Made by a program: the position numbers and the translations under genes
From: Pandoraea cepalis
Lineage (GTDB): Bacteria; Pseudomonadota; Gammaproteobacteria; Burkholderiales; Burkholderiaceae
Reading direction: 5' to 3'
Assembly (NCBI RefSeq): GCF_902459665.1
Contig: NZ_CABPSL010000019.1
Span: 1 to 64,000 of the forward strand
DNA length: 64,000 nt
Part shown: positions 9,957 through 18,657 of the stretch, in pieces
Layout of the letters: the number at the start of each line of letters is the position of its first letter
Numbering within the stretch: position 1 is the first letter of the stretch
The notes under the pieces: generated by a model
Told to the model about the DNA's origin: nothing
The model's database searches: none
What the model saw: the letters and a program-made list of their open reading frames with translations, nothing else

Positions 9957-10399
9957 CCCAACACCGCCTCAACGTGTTCATCCAGCCGGAGCACGCCAAG
10001 CGGCTCGATGAGCTGGCCGCCAAGAAGGGCGTGTCCAAGTCGTCCATCGTCGCGGCGGCGCTCGCATCGTGGCTGTCGCCCGATGCCGCCGACCAGCGCG
10101 AGGCGGCCATTGCCAAGCGGCTTGATCGCCTGTCGCGGCAGGCCGAACGCATGGAGCGCGACCAGAACATCCAGATCGAGACGCTGGCACTGTTCATCCG
10201 CTACTTCCTCACGGTGAGCACGCCCGTGCCCGAAGCGCATCAGGACGCAGCGCGCGCCCAGGGCAAGGCGCGCTTCGAGCAGTTCGTCGAACAACTCGGG
10301 CGGCATTTGCTGCGCGGTCGCAGTCTGGTGCGAGACGTGGTGGAAGAACTGCATCCAGACCCGGCACGCATGGACGACGCGCAGGAGCGCGCGTCATGA
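9953..10399 (+). CDS. Ribbon-helix-helix (CopG-type) protein
   Basis: 148-aa protein with an N-terminal ribbon-helix-helix DNA-binding domain (residues about 3-45: RLNVFIQPEHAKRLDELAAK then SKSSIVAAALASWL) and a long charged helical tail. It is fused into the transfer operon by 4-bp overlaps with traG and trbB. This gene is usual at this place in Tn4371-like clusters and may regulate the operon or help the relaxosome. Which of the two is not shown by sequence. Confidence 0.8.
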   Translation: MTQHRLNVFIQPEHAKRLDELAAKKGVSKSSIVAAALASWLSPDAADQREAAIAKRLDRLSRQAERMERDQNIQIETLALFIRYFLTVSTPVPEAHQDAARAQGKARFEQFVEQLGRHLLRGRSLVRDVVEELHPDPARMDDAQERAS

Positions 10400-11430
10400 G
10401 CGCCGTTCCTTCCTTCACCGCCGTTTCACTGGATCGCCGCATCCAGATGCTGCGCACGGCGATGGGGCCACTGATCGCCGCCGCGCTGGAAGACCCCGAC
10501 GTAGTGGAAGTCATGCTGAACCCGGATCGCACCTTGTGGATCGACCGGCTTTCGTCGGGCCGCGCGCCGATGGGTGTGGAGCTGTCCGAGGCCGACGGCG
10601 AACGAATCATCCGGCTGGTCGCGGCCCACGTCGGCGCCGAGGTGCATCGCGGCCAGCCGCTCCTGACGGCGGAGCTGCCCGAGACGGGCGAGCGCTTCGA
10701 GGGCATCCTGCCGCCCGCTGCGCCGGGGCCGGCCTTCGCTTTGCGCAAGCGCGCCTTTGGCGTGATCCCGCTGTCGCGCTACATCGAGGACGAAATGATG
10801 ACCGCCGCGCAGGCGGGCTTGCTGGTGCGCGCCGTGCGCGAGCGCCAGAACATCCTGATTGCCGGTGGCACCAGCACGGGCAAGACCACGCTCGCCAATG
10901 CCTTGCTCGCCGAGATCGCCGCCACTGGCGACCGCGTGCTGGTGCTTGAAGACACGGTGGAGCTGCAATGCGCGGCCTGCGACCACGTACCGCTGCGCAC
11001 GCGCGCAGGCGTGGTGTCGATGACCGAGCTGGTGCGCTCGTCCATGCGCCTGCGCCCGGATCGCGTCGTCGTCGGCGAGGTACGCGGCGCCGAAGCGCTG
11101 GATCTCATCAAGGTGTGGGGTACAGGCCATCCGGGCGGCATTGCCACGATCCATGCCGGCTCCGCGCTGGGCGCGCTGCTGCGTTTGGAGCAACTGATCC
11201 TCGAAGTGGCGGTGAACCCGCCCCGTGCGCTGATCGCGGAAGCGGTCAATGTGGTCATCCACATCGCTGGGCGCGGGCGCAAGCGCCGCATCGAGAGCAT
11301 CGTCCGCGTCATCGGCTTCGATGGCGTGGGCTACCACCTGGCGGATGCGCTGGAGGCTCCATTCCCGGAGCTGCTGTCGCAGTCCGACCTTTCCTCCCCG
11401 TCCCCTGACCACTCTGGAGAACTTCCATGA
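10396..11430 (+). CDS. trbB: TrbB (VirB11-like) conjugation ATPase
   Basis: Hexameric cytoplasmic ATPase that powers pilus assembly and substrate switching of the mating type IV secretion system. 344 aa, with Walker A GGTSTGKTTLANALLAE at about residue 156, an Asp box with LVLEDTVELQC, and a His/GHPGGIATIHAGSA box at about residue 240. Overlaps the flanking genes by 4 bp on both sides, indicating coupled translation. Confidence 0.93.
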   Translation: MSAVPSFTAVSLDRRIQMLRTAMGPLIAAALEDPDVVEVMLNPDRTLWIDRLSSGRAPMGVELSEADGERIIRLVAAHVGAEVHRGQPLLTAELPETGERFEGILPPAAPGPAFALRKRAFGVIPLSRYIEDEMMTAAQAGLLVRAVRERQNILIAGGTSTGKTTLANALLAEIAATGDRVLVLEDTVELQCAACDHVPLRTRAGVVSMTELVRSSMRLRPDRVVVGEVRGAEALDLIKVWGTGHPGGIATIHAGSALGALLRLEQLILEVAVNPPRALIAEAVNVVIHIAGRGRKRRIESIVRVIGFDGVGYHLADALEAPFPELLSQSDLSSPSPDHSGELP

Positions 11431-11804
11431 CGCACGCTGATGCTTTCCGTATTTCCGCAAATCCGCTTCCTCGGCCCGCACGGCTGGATGGCCTGGCTCG
11501 CCCGGCCATGCAGGGCTTGATGCTCGCTGCCTTCATGCTGCTGCTCGCAGGTACTGCGCAGGCCGCCGGTTCCTCGATGCCCTGGGAAGGGCCGCTGCAA
11601 TCCATCCTCGAATCCATCCAGGGGCCGGTGGCGCGCATCGTCGCGGTCATCATCATCATCGCTACGGGCTTGGCGCTGGCCTTCGGTGATACCTCGGGCG
11701 GGTTCCGCAAGCTGATCCAGATCGTGTTTGGCCTGTCCATCGCGTTCGCCGCTTCGAGCTTCTTCCTGTCGTTCTTCAGCTTCTCCGGTGGGGCCGTCGT
11801 ATGA
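11427..11804 (+). CDS. trbC: TrbC (VirB2-like) pilin precursor
   Basis: 125-aa major conjugative pilin precursor. It has a long signal segment (about residues 25-50, ending around AQA/A), then a short hydrophilic stretch and two membrane helices (about residues 70-90 and 100-122), which is the TrbC/VirB2 topology. In this family the mature protein is processed and, in P-type systems, cyclised. Lies between trbB and trbD with 4-bp overlaps. Confidence 0.88.
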   Translation: MTHADAFRISANPLPRPARLDGLARPAMQGLMLAAFMLLLAGTAQAAGSSMPWEGPLQSILESIQGPVARIVAVIIIIATGLALAFGDTSGGFRKLIQIVFGLSIAFAASSFFLSFFSFSGGAVV

Positions 11805-12073
11805 ACGGCCCACACGATGGAATACCCGGCTTCGAGGTGCCGCTGCATCGGTCGTTGACCGAGCCGATCCTGATGGGCGGTGCGCCGCGCACCGTGGCCA
11901 TCACTAACGGCACCTTGGCCGCTGCTGTCGGGCTGGGCTTACAGATGTGGATTCCAGGCGTGGTGCTCTGGATCGTCGGCCATTCGCTGGCGGTCTGGGG
12001 TGCGCGTGTCGATCCGCAGTTCATGGCCGTGTTCGCGCGCCATATCAAGCACCGGCCGCTGCTGGACGTGTGA
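11801..12073 (+). CDS. trbD: TrbD (VirB3-like) mating pair protein
   Basis: 90-aa inner-membrane protein with a hydrophilic N-terminus containing the family-typical VPLHRSLTEPILMGGAPR and two adjacent membrane helices (about residues 30-65). VirB3-type subunits bind the VirB4 ATPase, here the product of the next gene 10 bases downstream. Confidence 0.88.
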   Translation: MNGPHDGIPGFEVPLHRSLTEPILMGGAPRTVAITNGTLAAAVGLGLQMWIPGVVLWIVGHSLAVWGARVDPQFMAVFARHIKHRPLLDV

Positions 12074-12083
12074 GGGGAATGCC

Positions 12084-14537
12084 ATGCTGAACCTTGCCGA
12101 ATATCGCCAGCGCCCGGCCTTGCTGGCTGACTGGTTGCCCTGGGCCGGGCTGATCGCACCGGGCGTCGTCTTGAACAAGGACGGCAGTTTCCAGCGCACG
12201 GCCCGGTTTCGCGGGCCTGACCTCGACAGCGCGACGCAAGGCGAGTTGATCGCCACGTCGGCGCGCTTGAACAACGCGCTGCGCCGCCTGGGTTCGGGCT
12301 GGGCACTGTTCATCGAGGCCGAGCGCCGCGCCGCCGCCGACTATCCGCACTCGGCGTTCCCCGAGCCGCTGTCGTGGCTGGTGGACGAGGAACGCCGGGC
12401 CACATTCGAGGACTCGGGCAATCACTTCGAGAGCGGCTATCACCTGACGCTGGTGTACCTGCCGCCCGAGGAATCGCACGCCCGCGCGGCGGGGATGCTG
12501 TACGAGAACCGGCCTACCGACGGCGTGGACTGGCGCGAGCGGCTGCAAGCTTTCGCCGCAGAAACGGATCGCATCTTTGACCTGCTCGACGGCGTGATGC
12601 CGGAAATCGCCTGGCTGGATGACAGCCAGACGCTGACCTACCTGCACGCCACCATTTCGACGCGGCGCTACCGCGTCGGCGTGCCCGAAGTGCCGTTCCA
12701 CATCGACGCGCTGCTGACCGACTCCGCACTTGTCGGTGGCTTGGCGCCCATGCTGGGCGACCGGCACCTGCGCGTGGTGTCGGTGCGGGGATTTCCGCCC
12801 TCGACCTGGCCGGGGATTCTGGACGACCTCAACCGGCTTGGATTTGCCTATCGCTGGTCAACCCGGTTCCTGTGCCTCGACAAAGCCGAAGCGGAAAAGG
12901 AACTCGTCCGCCTGCGTCGCCAGTGGTTTGCGAAAAGGAAGAACGTCATCGCGCTGCTGCGCGAAACGATCTTCCAGCAAGAAAGCCCGCTGGTCGATAC
13001 CGACGCGAGCAACAAGGCCACCGACGCCGATGCCGCCTTGCAGGAGCTGGGCAGCGATCAAGTCGCCTTCGGCTATCTCACCGCCACGGTTACAGTGCTC
13101 GATGCCGACCCGGCCGTGGCCGACGAGAAGTTGCGGATGGTGGAGCGGGCCATCCAAGGGCGCGGGTTCGTGACGATCCCTGAAACCTTGAACGCCGTGG
13201 ATGCGTGGCTGTCCTCGCTCCCCGGCAATGCCTACGCCAATGTGCGCCAGCCCATCGTCTCGACGCTGAACCTGGCGCACATGATGCCGGTGTCGGCGGT
13301 ATGGGCCGGCCCCGAACGCAATGCCCATCTTGACGGCCCGCCGCTGATCGTCACGCGCACCGATGGCGCCACGCCGTTCCGGCTGGTGACGCACATCGGC
13401 GACGTGGGCCACACGTTGGTCGCAGGCCCGACCGGCATGGGCAAGTCGGTCTTGCTCGCCACCCTGGCGATGCAATTCCGTCGCTATCGCGGCTCGCGCA
13501 TCTTCGCCTTCGACATGGGCCGCTCGATGCGCGCCACCATCCTGGGCCTGGGCGGCGAGCACTACGACCTCGGGATGGATGGCGAAATCGCTTTCCAGCC
13601 CTTGGCTCGTATCGACCGCGAGGGCTACCGCACCTGGGTGGCAGAGTGGATCGAAGGCCGCTTGCGGCATGAGGGCGTGGTCGTCGGCCCCGAAGAGAAG
13701 GCCGCCATCTGGTCGGCGCTCGGCAGCCTCGCCGGTGCGCCGGTGGAGCAGCGCACGATGACGGGGCTGTCCGTGCTGCTGCAATCGAACACGCTGCGGC
13801 AGGCGTTGTCGCCTTATGTGCTGGGCGGTGCCCACGGCAAGCTGCTGGACGCCGACCATGACCGGCTCGGCATGGCCGACGTGCAGTGCTTCGAGATGGA
13901 GGAGCTGATGCACAGCAAGGCCGCCGTCATGGCGGTGCTGCATTACCTCTTTGCGCGCTTCGATGAACGCTTCGACGGGGCGCCCACGCTGCTGATCCTC
14001 GATGAAGCGTGGCTGTTCCTCGATGACCCGGTGTTTGCCGCGCGTATCCGCCAGTGGCTCAAGACGCTCAGGAAAAAGAACGTCAGCGTCATCTTCGCCA
14101 CGCAGAGCCTTGCCGACATCAAGGATTCGAGCATCGCGCCCGCGATCATCGAGAGCTGCGCGAGTCGCATCTTCCTGCCGAACCCGCAGGCCACCGAGCC
14201 GCAGATTCGCACGATCTACGAGGGCTTCGGCCTCAACAGGCGGCAGATCGAGATCGTCGCCACCGCGCAGCCCAAGCGCGACTACTACTACCAATCGCGC
14301 CTCGGCAATCGCCTGTTCGACCTCGACCTGGGGCCGGCGGCGCTGGCCTTCGCGGGCGCGTCCACGCCGCAAGACCAGCGCGACATGGACGCGGTGCTGG
14401 CCGACGCCGGCGTGCCCGGCTTCGCGGGCGCCTGGCTGCGCCATCGCGGCCTCGATTGGGCGGCCGACCTGCTGCCCTCGTTCCCCGGCCTCGCGCCGGG
14501 TTCCCTCGCTGACCAACCCCTGGAGAACCAGCCATGA
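12084..14537 (+). CDS. trbE: TrbE (VirB4-like) conjugation ATPase
   Basis: 817-aa type IV secretion ATPase. The N-terminal CagE/VirB4 domain is followed by the ATPase domain with Walker A, VAGPTGMGKSVLLATLA, at about residue 445 and Walker B, LLILDEAWLF, at about residue 635. An open frame extends to 11880, but ATG 12084 has GAGGGGA 6 bases upstream and gives the family start (MLNLAEYR), so the longer reading is rejected. Overlaps trbJ by 4 bp. Confidence 0.93.
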   Translation: MLNLAEYRQRPALLADWLPWAGLIAPGVVLNKDGSFQRTARFRGPDLDSATQGELIATSARLNNALRRLGSGWALFIEAERRAAADYPHSAFPEPLSWLVDEERRATFEDSGNHFESGYHLTLVYLPPEESHARAAGMLYENRPTDGVDWRERLQAFAAETDRIFDLLDGVMPEIAWLDDSQTLTYLHATISTRRYRVGVPEVPFHIDALLTDSALVGGLAPMLGDRHLRVVSVRGFPPSTWPGILDDLNRLGFAYRWSTRFLCLDKAEAEKELVRLRRQWFAKRKNVIALLRETIFQQESPLVDTDASNKATDADAALQELGSDQVAFGYLTATVTVLDADPAVADEKLRMVERAIQGRGFVTIPETLNAVDAWLSSLPGNAYANVRQPIVSTLNLAHMMPVSAVWAGPERNAHLDGPPLIVTRTDGATPFRLVTHIGDVGHTLVAGPTGMGKSVLLATLAMQFRRYRGSRIFAFDMGRSMRATILGLGGEHYDLGMDGEIAFQPLARIDREGYRTWVAEWIEGRLRHEGVVVGPEEKAAIWSALGSLAGAPVEQRTMTGLSVLLQSNTLRQALSPYVLGGAHGKLLDADHDRLGMADVQCFEMEELMHSKAAVMAVLHYLFARFDERFDGAPTLLILDEAWLFLDDPVFAARIRQWLKTLRKKNVSVIFATQSLADIKDSSIAPAIIESCASRIFLPNPQATEPQIRTIYEGFGLNRRQIEIVATAQPKRDYYYQSRLGNRLFDLDLGPAALAFAGASTPQDQRDMDAVLADAGVPGFAGAWLRHRGLDWAADLLPSFPGLAPGSLADQPLENQP

Positions 14538-15259
14538 AGAAACGTCTCATCGCCGCCGCCATCGCGGCCATGCTTTGCACCGCCACCGCCCATGCGCAAT
14601 GGGTCGTGATCGACCCCACGAACCTCGTGCAGAACACGCTGACCGCGATCCGCACGCTGGAGCAGATCAACAACCAGATCCAGCAGCTCCAGAACGAAGC
14701 GCAGATGCTGATGAACCAGGCGCGCAACCTCGCCAGCCTGCCGTCCAGCGTGGTCGGCCAGTTGCGCGCCAATCTGGCGACCACACAGCGGCTGATCGCC
14801 CAGGCCAGAGGACTGGCCTACGACGTGACGAATCTGGATCGGGAGTTCCAGCGCCTGTATCCCGAGCAATATGCCGCCACCGTCAGCGGCAACCAGATGT
14901 ACCGCGACGCGCAGGAGCGCTGGAAGAACACGCTCAACGGCTTGCAGACCACCATGCAGATGCAGGCCCAGGCGTCGCAGAACCTGAGCGACGACGAAGG
15001 CGTGCTGGCCGACCTCGTGGGCAAGAGCCAATCGGCCGTGGGCGCCTTGCAGGCCATGCAAGCCACCAATCAGCTTCTGGCTTTGCAGGCCAAGCAGTCC
15101 ATCCAAACGCAACGCCTGAGCATCACCCAGGATCGCGCCGCGTCGCTGGAGTTGGCGCGGCAGGCTGCCGCCGTGGAGCGAGGCCGCGAGGTGAACCGGC
15201 GTTTCCTGGGTGAAGGTACGCCGTACACGCCGCAGACCGTCGATTTCTACGGCCGGTGA
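14534..15259 (+). CDS. trbJ: TrbJ (VirB5-like) mating pair protein
   Basis: 241-aa periplasmic, pilus-tip-type protein. Signal peptide residues 1-22 (cut after AHA), then Gln/Asn-rich helical repeats (INNQIQQLQNEAQMLMNQAR) forming a coiled coil. The C-terminal NRRFLGEGTPYTPQ tail recurs, slightly changed, in the lipoprotein at 7468. Overlaps trbE by 4 bp. Confidence 0.9.
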   Translation: MKKRLIAAAIAAMLCTATAHAQWVVIDPTNLVQNTLTAIRTLEQINNQIQQLQNEAQMLMNQARNLASLPSSVVGQLRANLATTQRLIAQARGLAYDVTNLDREFQRLYPEQYAATVSGNQMYRDAQERWKNTLNGLQTTMQMQAQASQNLSDDEGVLADLVGKSQSAVGALQAMQATNQLLALQAKQSIQTQRLSITQDRAASLELARQAAAVERGREVNRRFLGEGTPYTPQTVDFYGR

Positions 15260-15270
15260 CAGGTGTTGCC

Positions 15271-15594
15271 ATGACCCGCGCGCCTGCTTTCTGCGGTCTC
15301 GTGCTCTTGCTGGCCGGTTGCGGCCAGCAGGAGGTGCCTTCGGTCGATGCACTCTCGGCCCATCCGGCGCGGCTGCGCTTGCTCAAGGAGCAATGCCGCG
15401 CGGGTCAGCTCGACGGCGCGTTATGCGCGCAGGTGGTCAAGGCCGACCTGCGCCGCTTTTTCTCCGGCAAGGCCGGGCCTGATGAGTACCGGACGCTGGC
15501 CGAATTGCCGCCGATTCCGGCCAGCTTCGATGAACCCACCGAAGACGGCGAGGCGGTGGCAGCGGCCTTGCCGGGGCAGGAGGACTCGCCATGA
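15271..15594 (+). CDS. trbK: TrbK-like entry-exclusion lipoprotein
   Basis: 107-aa predicted lipoprotein with lipobox LLLAGC (Cys about residue 17). It matches the lipoprotein at 7468 in the Cys-centred core. ATG 15271 is preferred; a GTG at 15256 overlapping the trbJ stop is possible. TrbK proteins mediate entry exclusion by blocking transfer into cells that already carry the element. Position between trbJ and trbL is the usual one. Confidence 0.82.
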   Translation: MTRAPAFCGLVLLLAGCGQQEVPSVDALSAHPARLRLLKEQCRAGQLDGALCAQVVKADLRRFFSGKAGPDEYRTLAELPPIPASFDEPTEDGEAVAAALPGQEDSP

Positions 15595-16955
15595 ATGACA
15601 TTTCGATCATTGATCGCTTCCTCGATGTGTTCTCGCGCTACATCGACTCGGGCTTCGGCCTGCTGCACGGGGAGGTGGCGTTCCTCACAGCCACGCTGAT
15701 CGTCATCGACATGACGCTCGCCGGGCTGTTCTGGGCCATGAGCCATGCCAGCGGCCAGGGCGAGGACGTGATCGCCAAGCTGATCCGCAAGGTGCTGTAC
15801 GTCGGTGCCTTCGCCTACATCATCGGCAACTTCAACACCTTGGCGAGCATCGTGTTCCGCTCGTTCGCCGGGCTGGGCCTGACGGCCAGCGGCTCGACCC
15901 TGAGCATGGGTAACTTCTTGCAGCCGGGACGGCTCGCCAAAGTGGGCATCGACGCCGGGGCGCCCATTCTTGAGCAGATCAAGGAGATGGCGGGCTTCCC
16001 CGAGGTGTTCATTCACATCATGCCCATCGTCGTGCTGTTCTTCGCATGGATGGTGGTCATCGTCAGCTTCTTCGTGCTGGCGGTGCAGCTTTTCGTGACG
16101 CTGATCGAGTTCAAGCTGACCACGCTGGCGGGCTTCGTGCTGGTGCCGTTCGCCCTCTGGAACAAGACGGCATTCCTGGCCGAGAAGGTCTTGGGCAACG
16201 TGGTGTCGTCGGGCATCAAGGTGCTGGTACTGGCCGTCATCGTCGGTATCGGCTCGGGGCTGTTCTCCGAGTTCAACATCCCGGCAGGTTCGGAGCCTTC
16301 GATCGACCGGGCGCTGGTCATCATGCTGGTCTCGCTGTCCATGCTGGCCCTGGGCATCTTCGGGCCGGGCATTGCGACCGGGCTGGTGTCCGGCGGCCCG
16401 CAGCTTGGCGCGGGCGCGATGGCCGGTGCTGCCATCGGCGCAGCCGGAACCGCCGTTGCGGTCGGCGCTGCTGCTACGGGTGTCGGCGGCGCCGTGGCGG
16501 CCGGAGCGCGTATGGCGCCCGCAGCCGCCAAAGCAGGGGTCAGTGGCGCCCGTTCGATGGCATCGACCGCCAGCAGCGCCAAGTCGGCCTATCAGGCGGG
16601 CTCCGCTTCGGCCGGTGGCGGCCTCCAGGGCGCCGCCGCCGGTGTGGGCAATGTCGCCAAGACTGGCGCGCAGGCAGCCGGGCAGAAGGTGGCCCAAGGC
16701 GCACGCTCGATGAAGGAGCGCGTCGCCGCCGCCTTCCGGCCTGATGACGCCGGATCGGCGTCGGGGGACAGTGCCGCACGGGCTGCGAGCGAATCTCCCG
16801 TCACAGCCCCATCCACCGCACAACCCGCTTGGGCCAAGCGCCTGCACCGCAGGCAGCAGCTCACCCATGCCGCCACGACCGCCGCCCACACGCTGCGCGG
16901 CGGCGACGGCGGCAGCTCCAGCCAGGGGCCAAGCCTGCGTGATTCCGATTCCTGA
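15591..16955 (+). CDS. trbL: TrbL (VirB6-like) inner membrane channel protein
   Basis: 454-aa polytopic protein: about six hydrophobic helices in residues 20-275, then a long Ala/Gly/Ser-rich, low-complexity C-terminal tail (about residues 280-454). This layout is characteristic of TrbL/VirB6. Overlaps trbK by 4 bp and ends 18 bases before trbF, which has its own AAGGAG. Confidence 0.9.
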   Translation: MNDISIIDRFLDVFSRYIDSGFGLLHGEVAFLTATLIVIDMTLAGLFWAMSHASGQGEDVIAKLIRKVLYVGAFAYIIGNFNTLASIVFRSFAGLGLTASGSTLSMGNFLQPGRLAKVGIDAGAPILEQIKEMAGFPEVFIHIMPIVVLFFAWMVVIVSFFVLAVQLFVTLIEFKLTTLAGFVLVPFALWNKTAFLAEKVLGNVVSSGIKVLVLAVIVGIGSGLFSEFNIPAGSEPSIDRALVIMLVSLSMLALGIFGPGIATGLVSGGPQLGAGAMAGAAIGAAGTAVAVGAAATGVGGAVAAGARMAPAAAKAGVSGARSMASTASSAKSAYQAGSASAGGGLQGAAAGVGNVAKTGAQAAGQKVAQGARSMKERVAAAFRPDDAGSASGDSAARAASESPVTAPSTAQPAWAKRLHRRQQLTHAATTAAHTLRGGDGGSSSQGPSLRDSDS

Positions 16956-16973
16956 TCTTCAAGGAGAACCCTC

Positions 16974-17678
16974 ATGCGATTCAAAAGACCGCAGGTGCGC
17001 TACGCCGATACGCCGCAGCCTGCCACCCCCTACCAATCCGCCGCGCAGGTCTGGGACGACCGTATCGGCTCGGCCCGCGTGCAGGCCAAGAACTGGCGCT
17101 TCATGGCCTTTGGCTGCCTCACGTTGGCCGTGCTGATGGCGGGCGGGCTGGTCTGGCGCTCGGCGCAGTCCATCGTCACGCCCTACGTTATCGAGGTGGA
17201 CAACGCGGGCCAGGTGCGCGCGGTCGGTGAAGCCGCTACGCCGTATCGGCCCAGCGATGCCCAGGTGGCCTATCACCTGGGCCGCTTCATCGGCCTGGTG
17301 CGCTCGCTGTCCATCGACCCCATCGTGGTGCGGCAGAACTGGCTGGATGCCTACGACTACACCACTGACAAGGGCGCCGTGGTGCTCAACGAGTACGCCC
17401 GCGTGAACGATCCGTTCGCGCGCATCGGCAAGGAGTCGGTGACGGTGCAGATCACCAGCGTGACCCGCGCCAGCGACACGTCTTTCAACGTGCGCTGGAC
17501 GGAGACGCGCTTTGTCAATGGCGCGCTGGATCGCACCGAACGCTGGAACGCCGTGGTTTCCATCGTGCAGCAGACGCCGCGCACCGAGCAGCGCGTGCGC
17601 AAGAACCCTCTGGGTATCTACGTCAACGGGCTGTCGTGGAGCCGCGAACTGGAAGGAAACGAAGGAGCAAAGCCATGA
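16974..17678 (+). CDS. trbF: TrbF (VirB8-like) assembly protein
   Basis: 234-aa bitopic inner-membrane protein with a cytoplasmic N-terminus, one membrane helix (about residues 42-62) and a periplasmic NTF2-like VirB8 domain. AAGGAG at 16961 defines the start. Its TGA overlaps the ATG of trbG. Confidence 0.9.
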   Translation: MRFKRPQVRYADTPQPATPYQSAAQVWDDRIGSARVQAKNWRFMAFGCLTLAVLMAGGLVWRSAQSIVTPYVIEVDNAGQVRAVGEAATPYRPSDAQVAYHLGRFIGLVRSLSIDPIVVRQNWLDAYDYTTDKGAVVLNEYARVNDPFARIGKESVTVQITSVTRASDTSFNVRWTETRFVNGALDRTERWNAVVSIVQQTPRTEQRVRKNPLGIYVNGLSWSRELEGNEGAKP

Positions 17679-18655
17679 ATGATCTTTTCCGTAAATCCGC
17701 CTTGCCGATCATGTTGCTTGCCCTCGCGGGCTGCGCCACGCAGGGCAAGCCGCCGCCGTCCATTTCGCTCGATGAGCCGGCGCAGGCGCAGCCGCTGCCG
17801 GAGCCGCCTGCGCCTGTGGAAGTGGTGGCCGTGCCGCAGGTGCTGCCGATGCCGGCGCAGATGAAACCTGTGCCGGATGCCAAGCCCACGCCGGAACCCG
17901 CCGATGAAACCGTGCGTGTGTCCCGCGCCAACGCCGAGGCGCGCATTGCGCCCACGCGCGAGGGCTACGTCAACGCGATCCAGGTCTGGCCCTTCACCGA
18001 TGGCGCGCTGTATCAGGTCTATGCGGCCGTGGGCCGCGTGACGGTGATCGCGCTCCAGCCCGGCGAGGAACTGGTGACGGTGGCCGCTGGCGATACCGTG
18101 CGCTGGATCGTCGGGGACACATCGAGCGGCAGCGCTGACGCGCTGCGCGTCAATGTGATGGTCAAACCGATCCGCTCGGGCCTGAAGACCAATCTCGTCA
18201 TCACGACCAGCCGGCGCACCTATCTGCTGGAGCTGACCTCTACCGAAAAGACGTGGATGGCGTCGGTGTCCTGGGAGTACCCGAAGGACAAGATGCTGGC
18301 CTTGCAGCGCCAGGCGCAGGCGGCCAGCGCCGCCGCGCCGGTCGATGCCGGGCTGTCGTTGGAGAAGATCCGGTTCCGCTATGCGGTCAGCGGCAGCAAT
18401 CCGCCTTGGAAGCCGCTGCGCGCCTTCGATGACGGCGAGAAGGTCTATATCCAGTTTCCGCCGGGCATCGCCCAAGGCGAACTGCCGCCGCTGTTCGTCA
18501 TCGGCGCCCAGGGCGATGGGCAACTCGTCAATTACCGCTTCCGGCCGCCGTACTACATCGTGGATCGCCTGTTCGGCGCCGCCGAACTACGCCTGGGCGG
18601 GGACAAGGGCGATGTGGTGCGGATCGAACGTACCGATGGCACGCGGAGGAACTGA
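17675..18655 (+). CDS. trbG: TrbG (VirB9-like) outer complex protein
   Basis: 326-aa outer-membrane core-complex subunit. N-terminal signal with LLALAGC lipobox-like sequence, Pro-rich linker (residues about 30-70) and a C-terminal VirB9/CagX beta domain. ATG 17675, overlapping the trbF stop, is preferred over a frame opening at 17636 inside trbF. GGAG lies about 9 bases upstream. Confidence 0.9.
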   Translation: MNDLFRKSALPIMLLALAGCATQGKPPPSISLDEPAQAQPLPEPPAPVEVVAVPQVLPMPAQMKPVPDAKPTPEPADETVRVSRANAEARIAPTREGYVNAIQVWPFTDGALYQVYAAVGRVTVIALQPGEELVTVAAGDTVRWIVGDTSSGSADALRVNVMVKPIRSGLKTNLVITTSRRTYLLELTSTEKTWMASVSWEYPKDKMLALQRQAQAASAAAPVDAGLSLEKIRFRYAVSGSNPPWKPLRAFDDGEKVYIQFPPGIAQGELPPLFVIGAQGDGQLVNYRFRPPYYIVDRLFGAAELRLGGDKGDVVRIERTDGTRRN

Positions 18656-18657
18656 GC

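Noticed and set aside
12858-14516. Minus-strand open frame of 552 codons inside trbE
   Set aside because: Shadow of trbE; low-complexity composition and no ribosome site.
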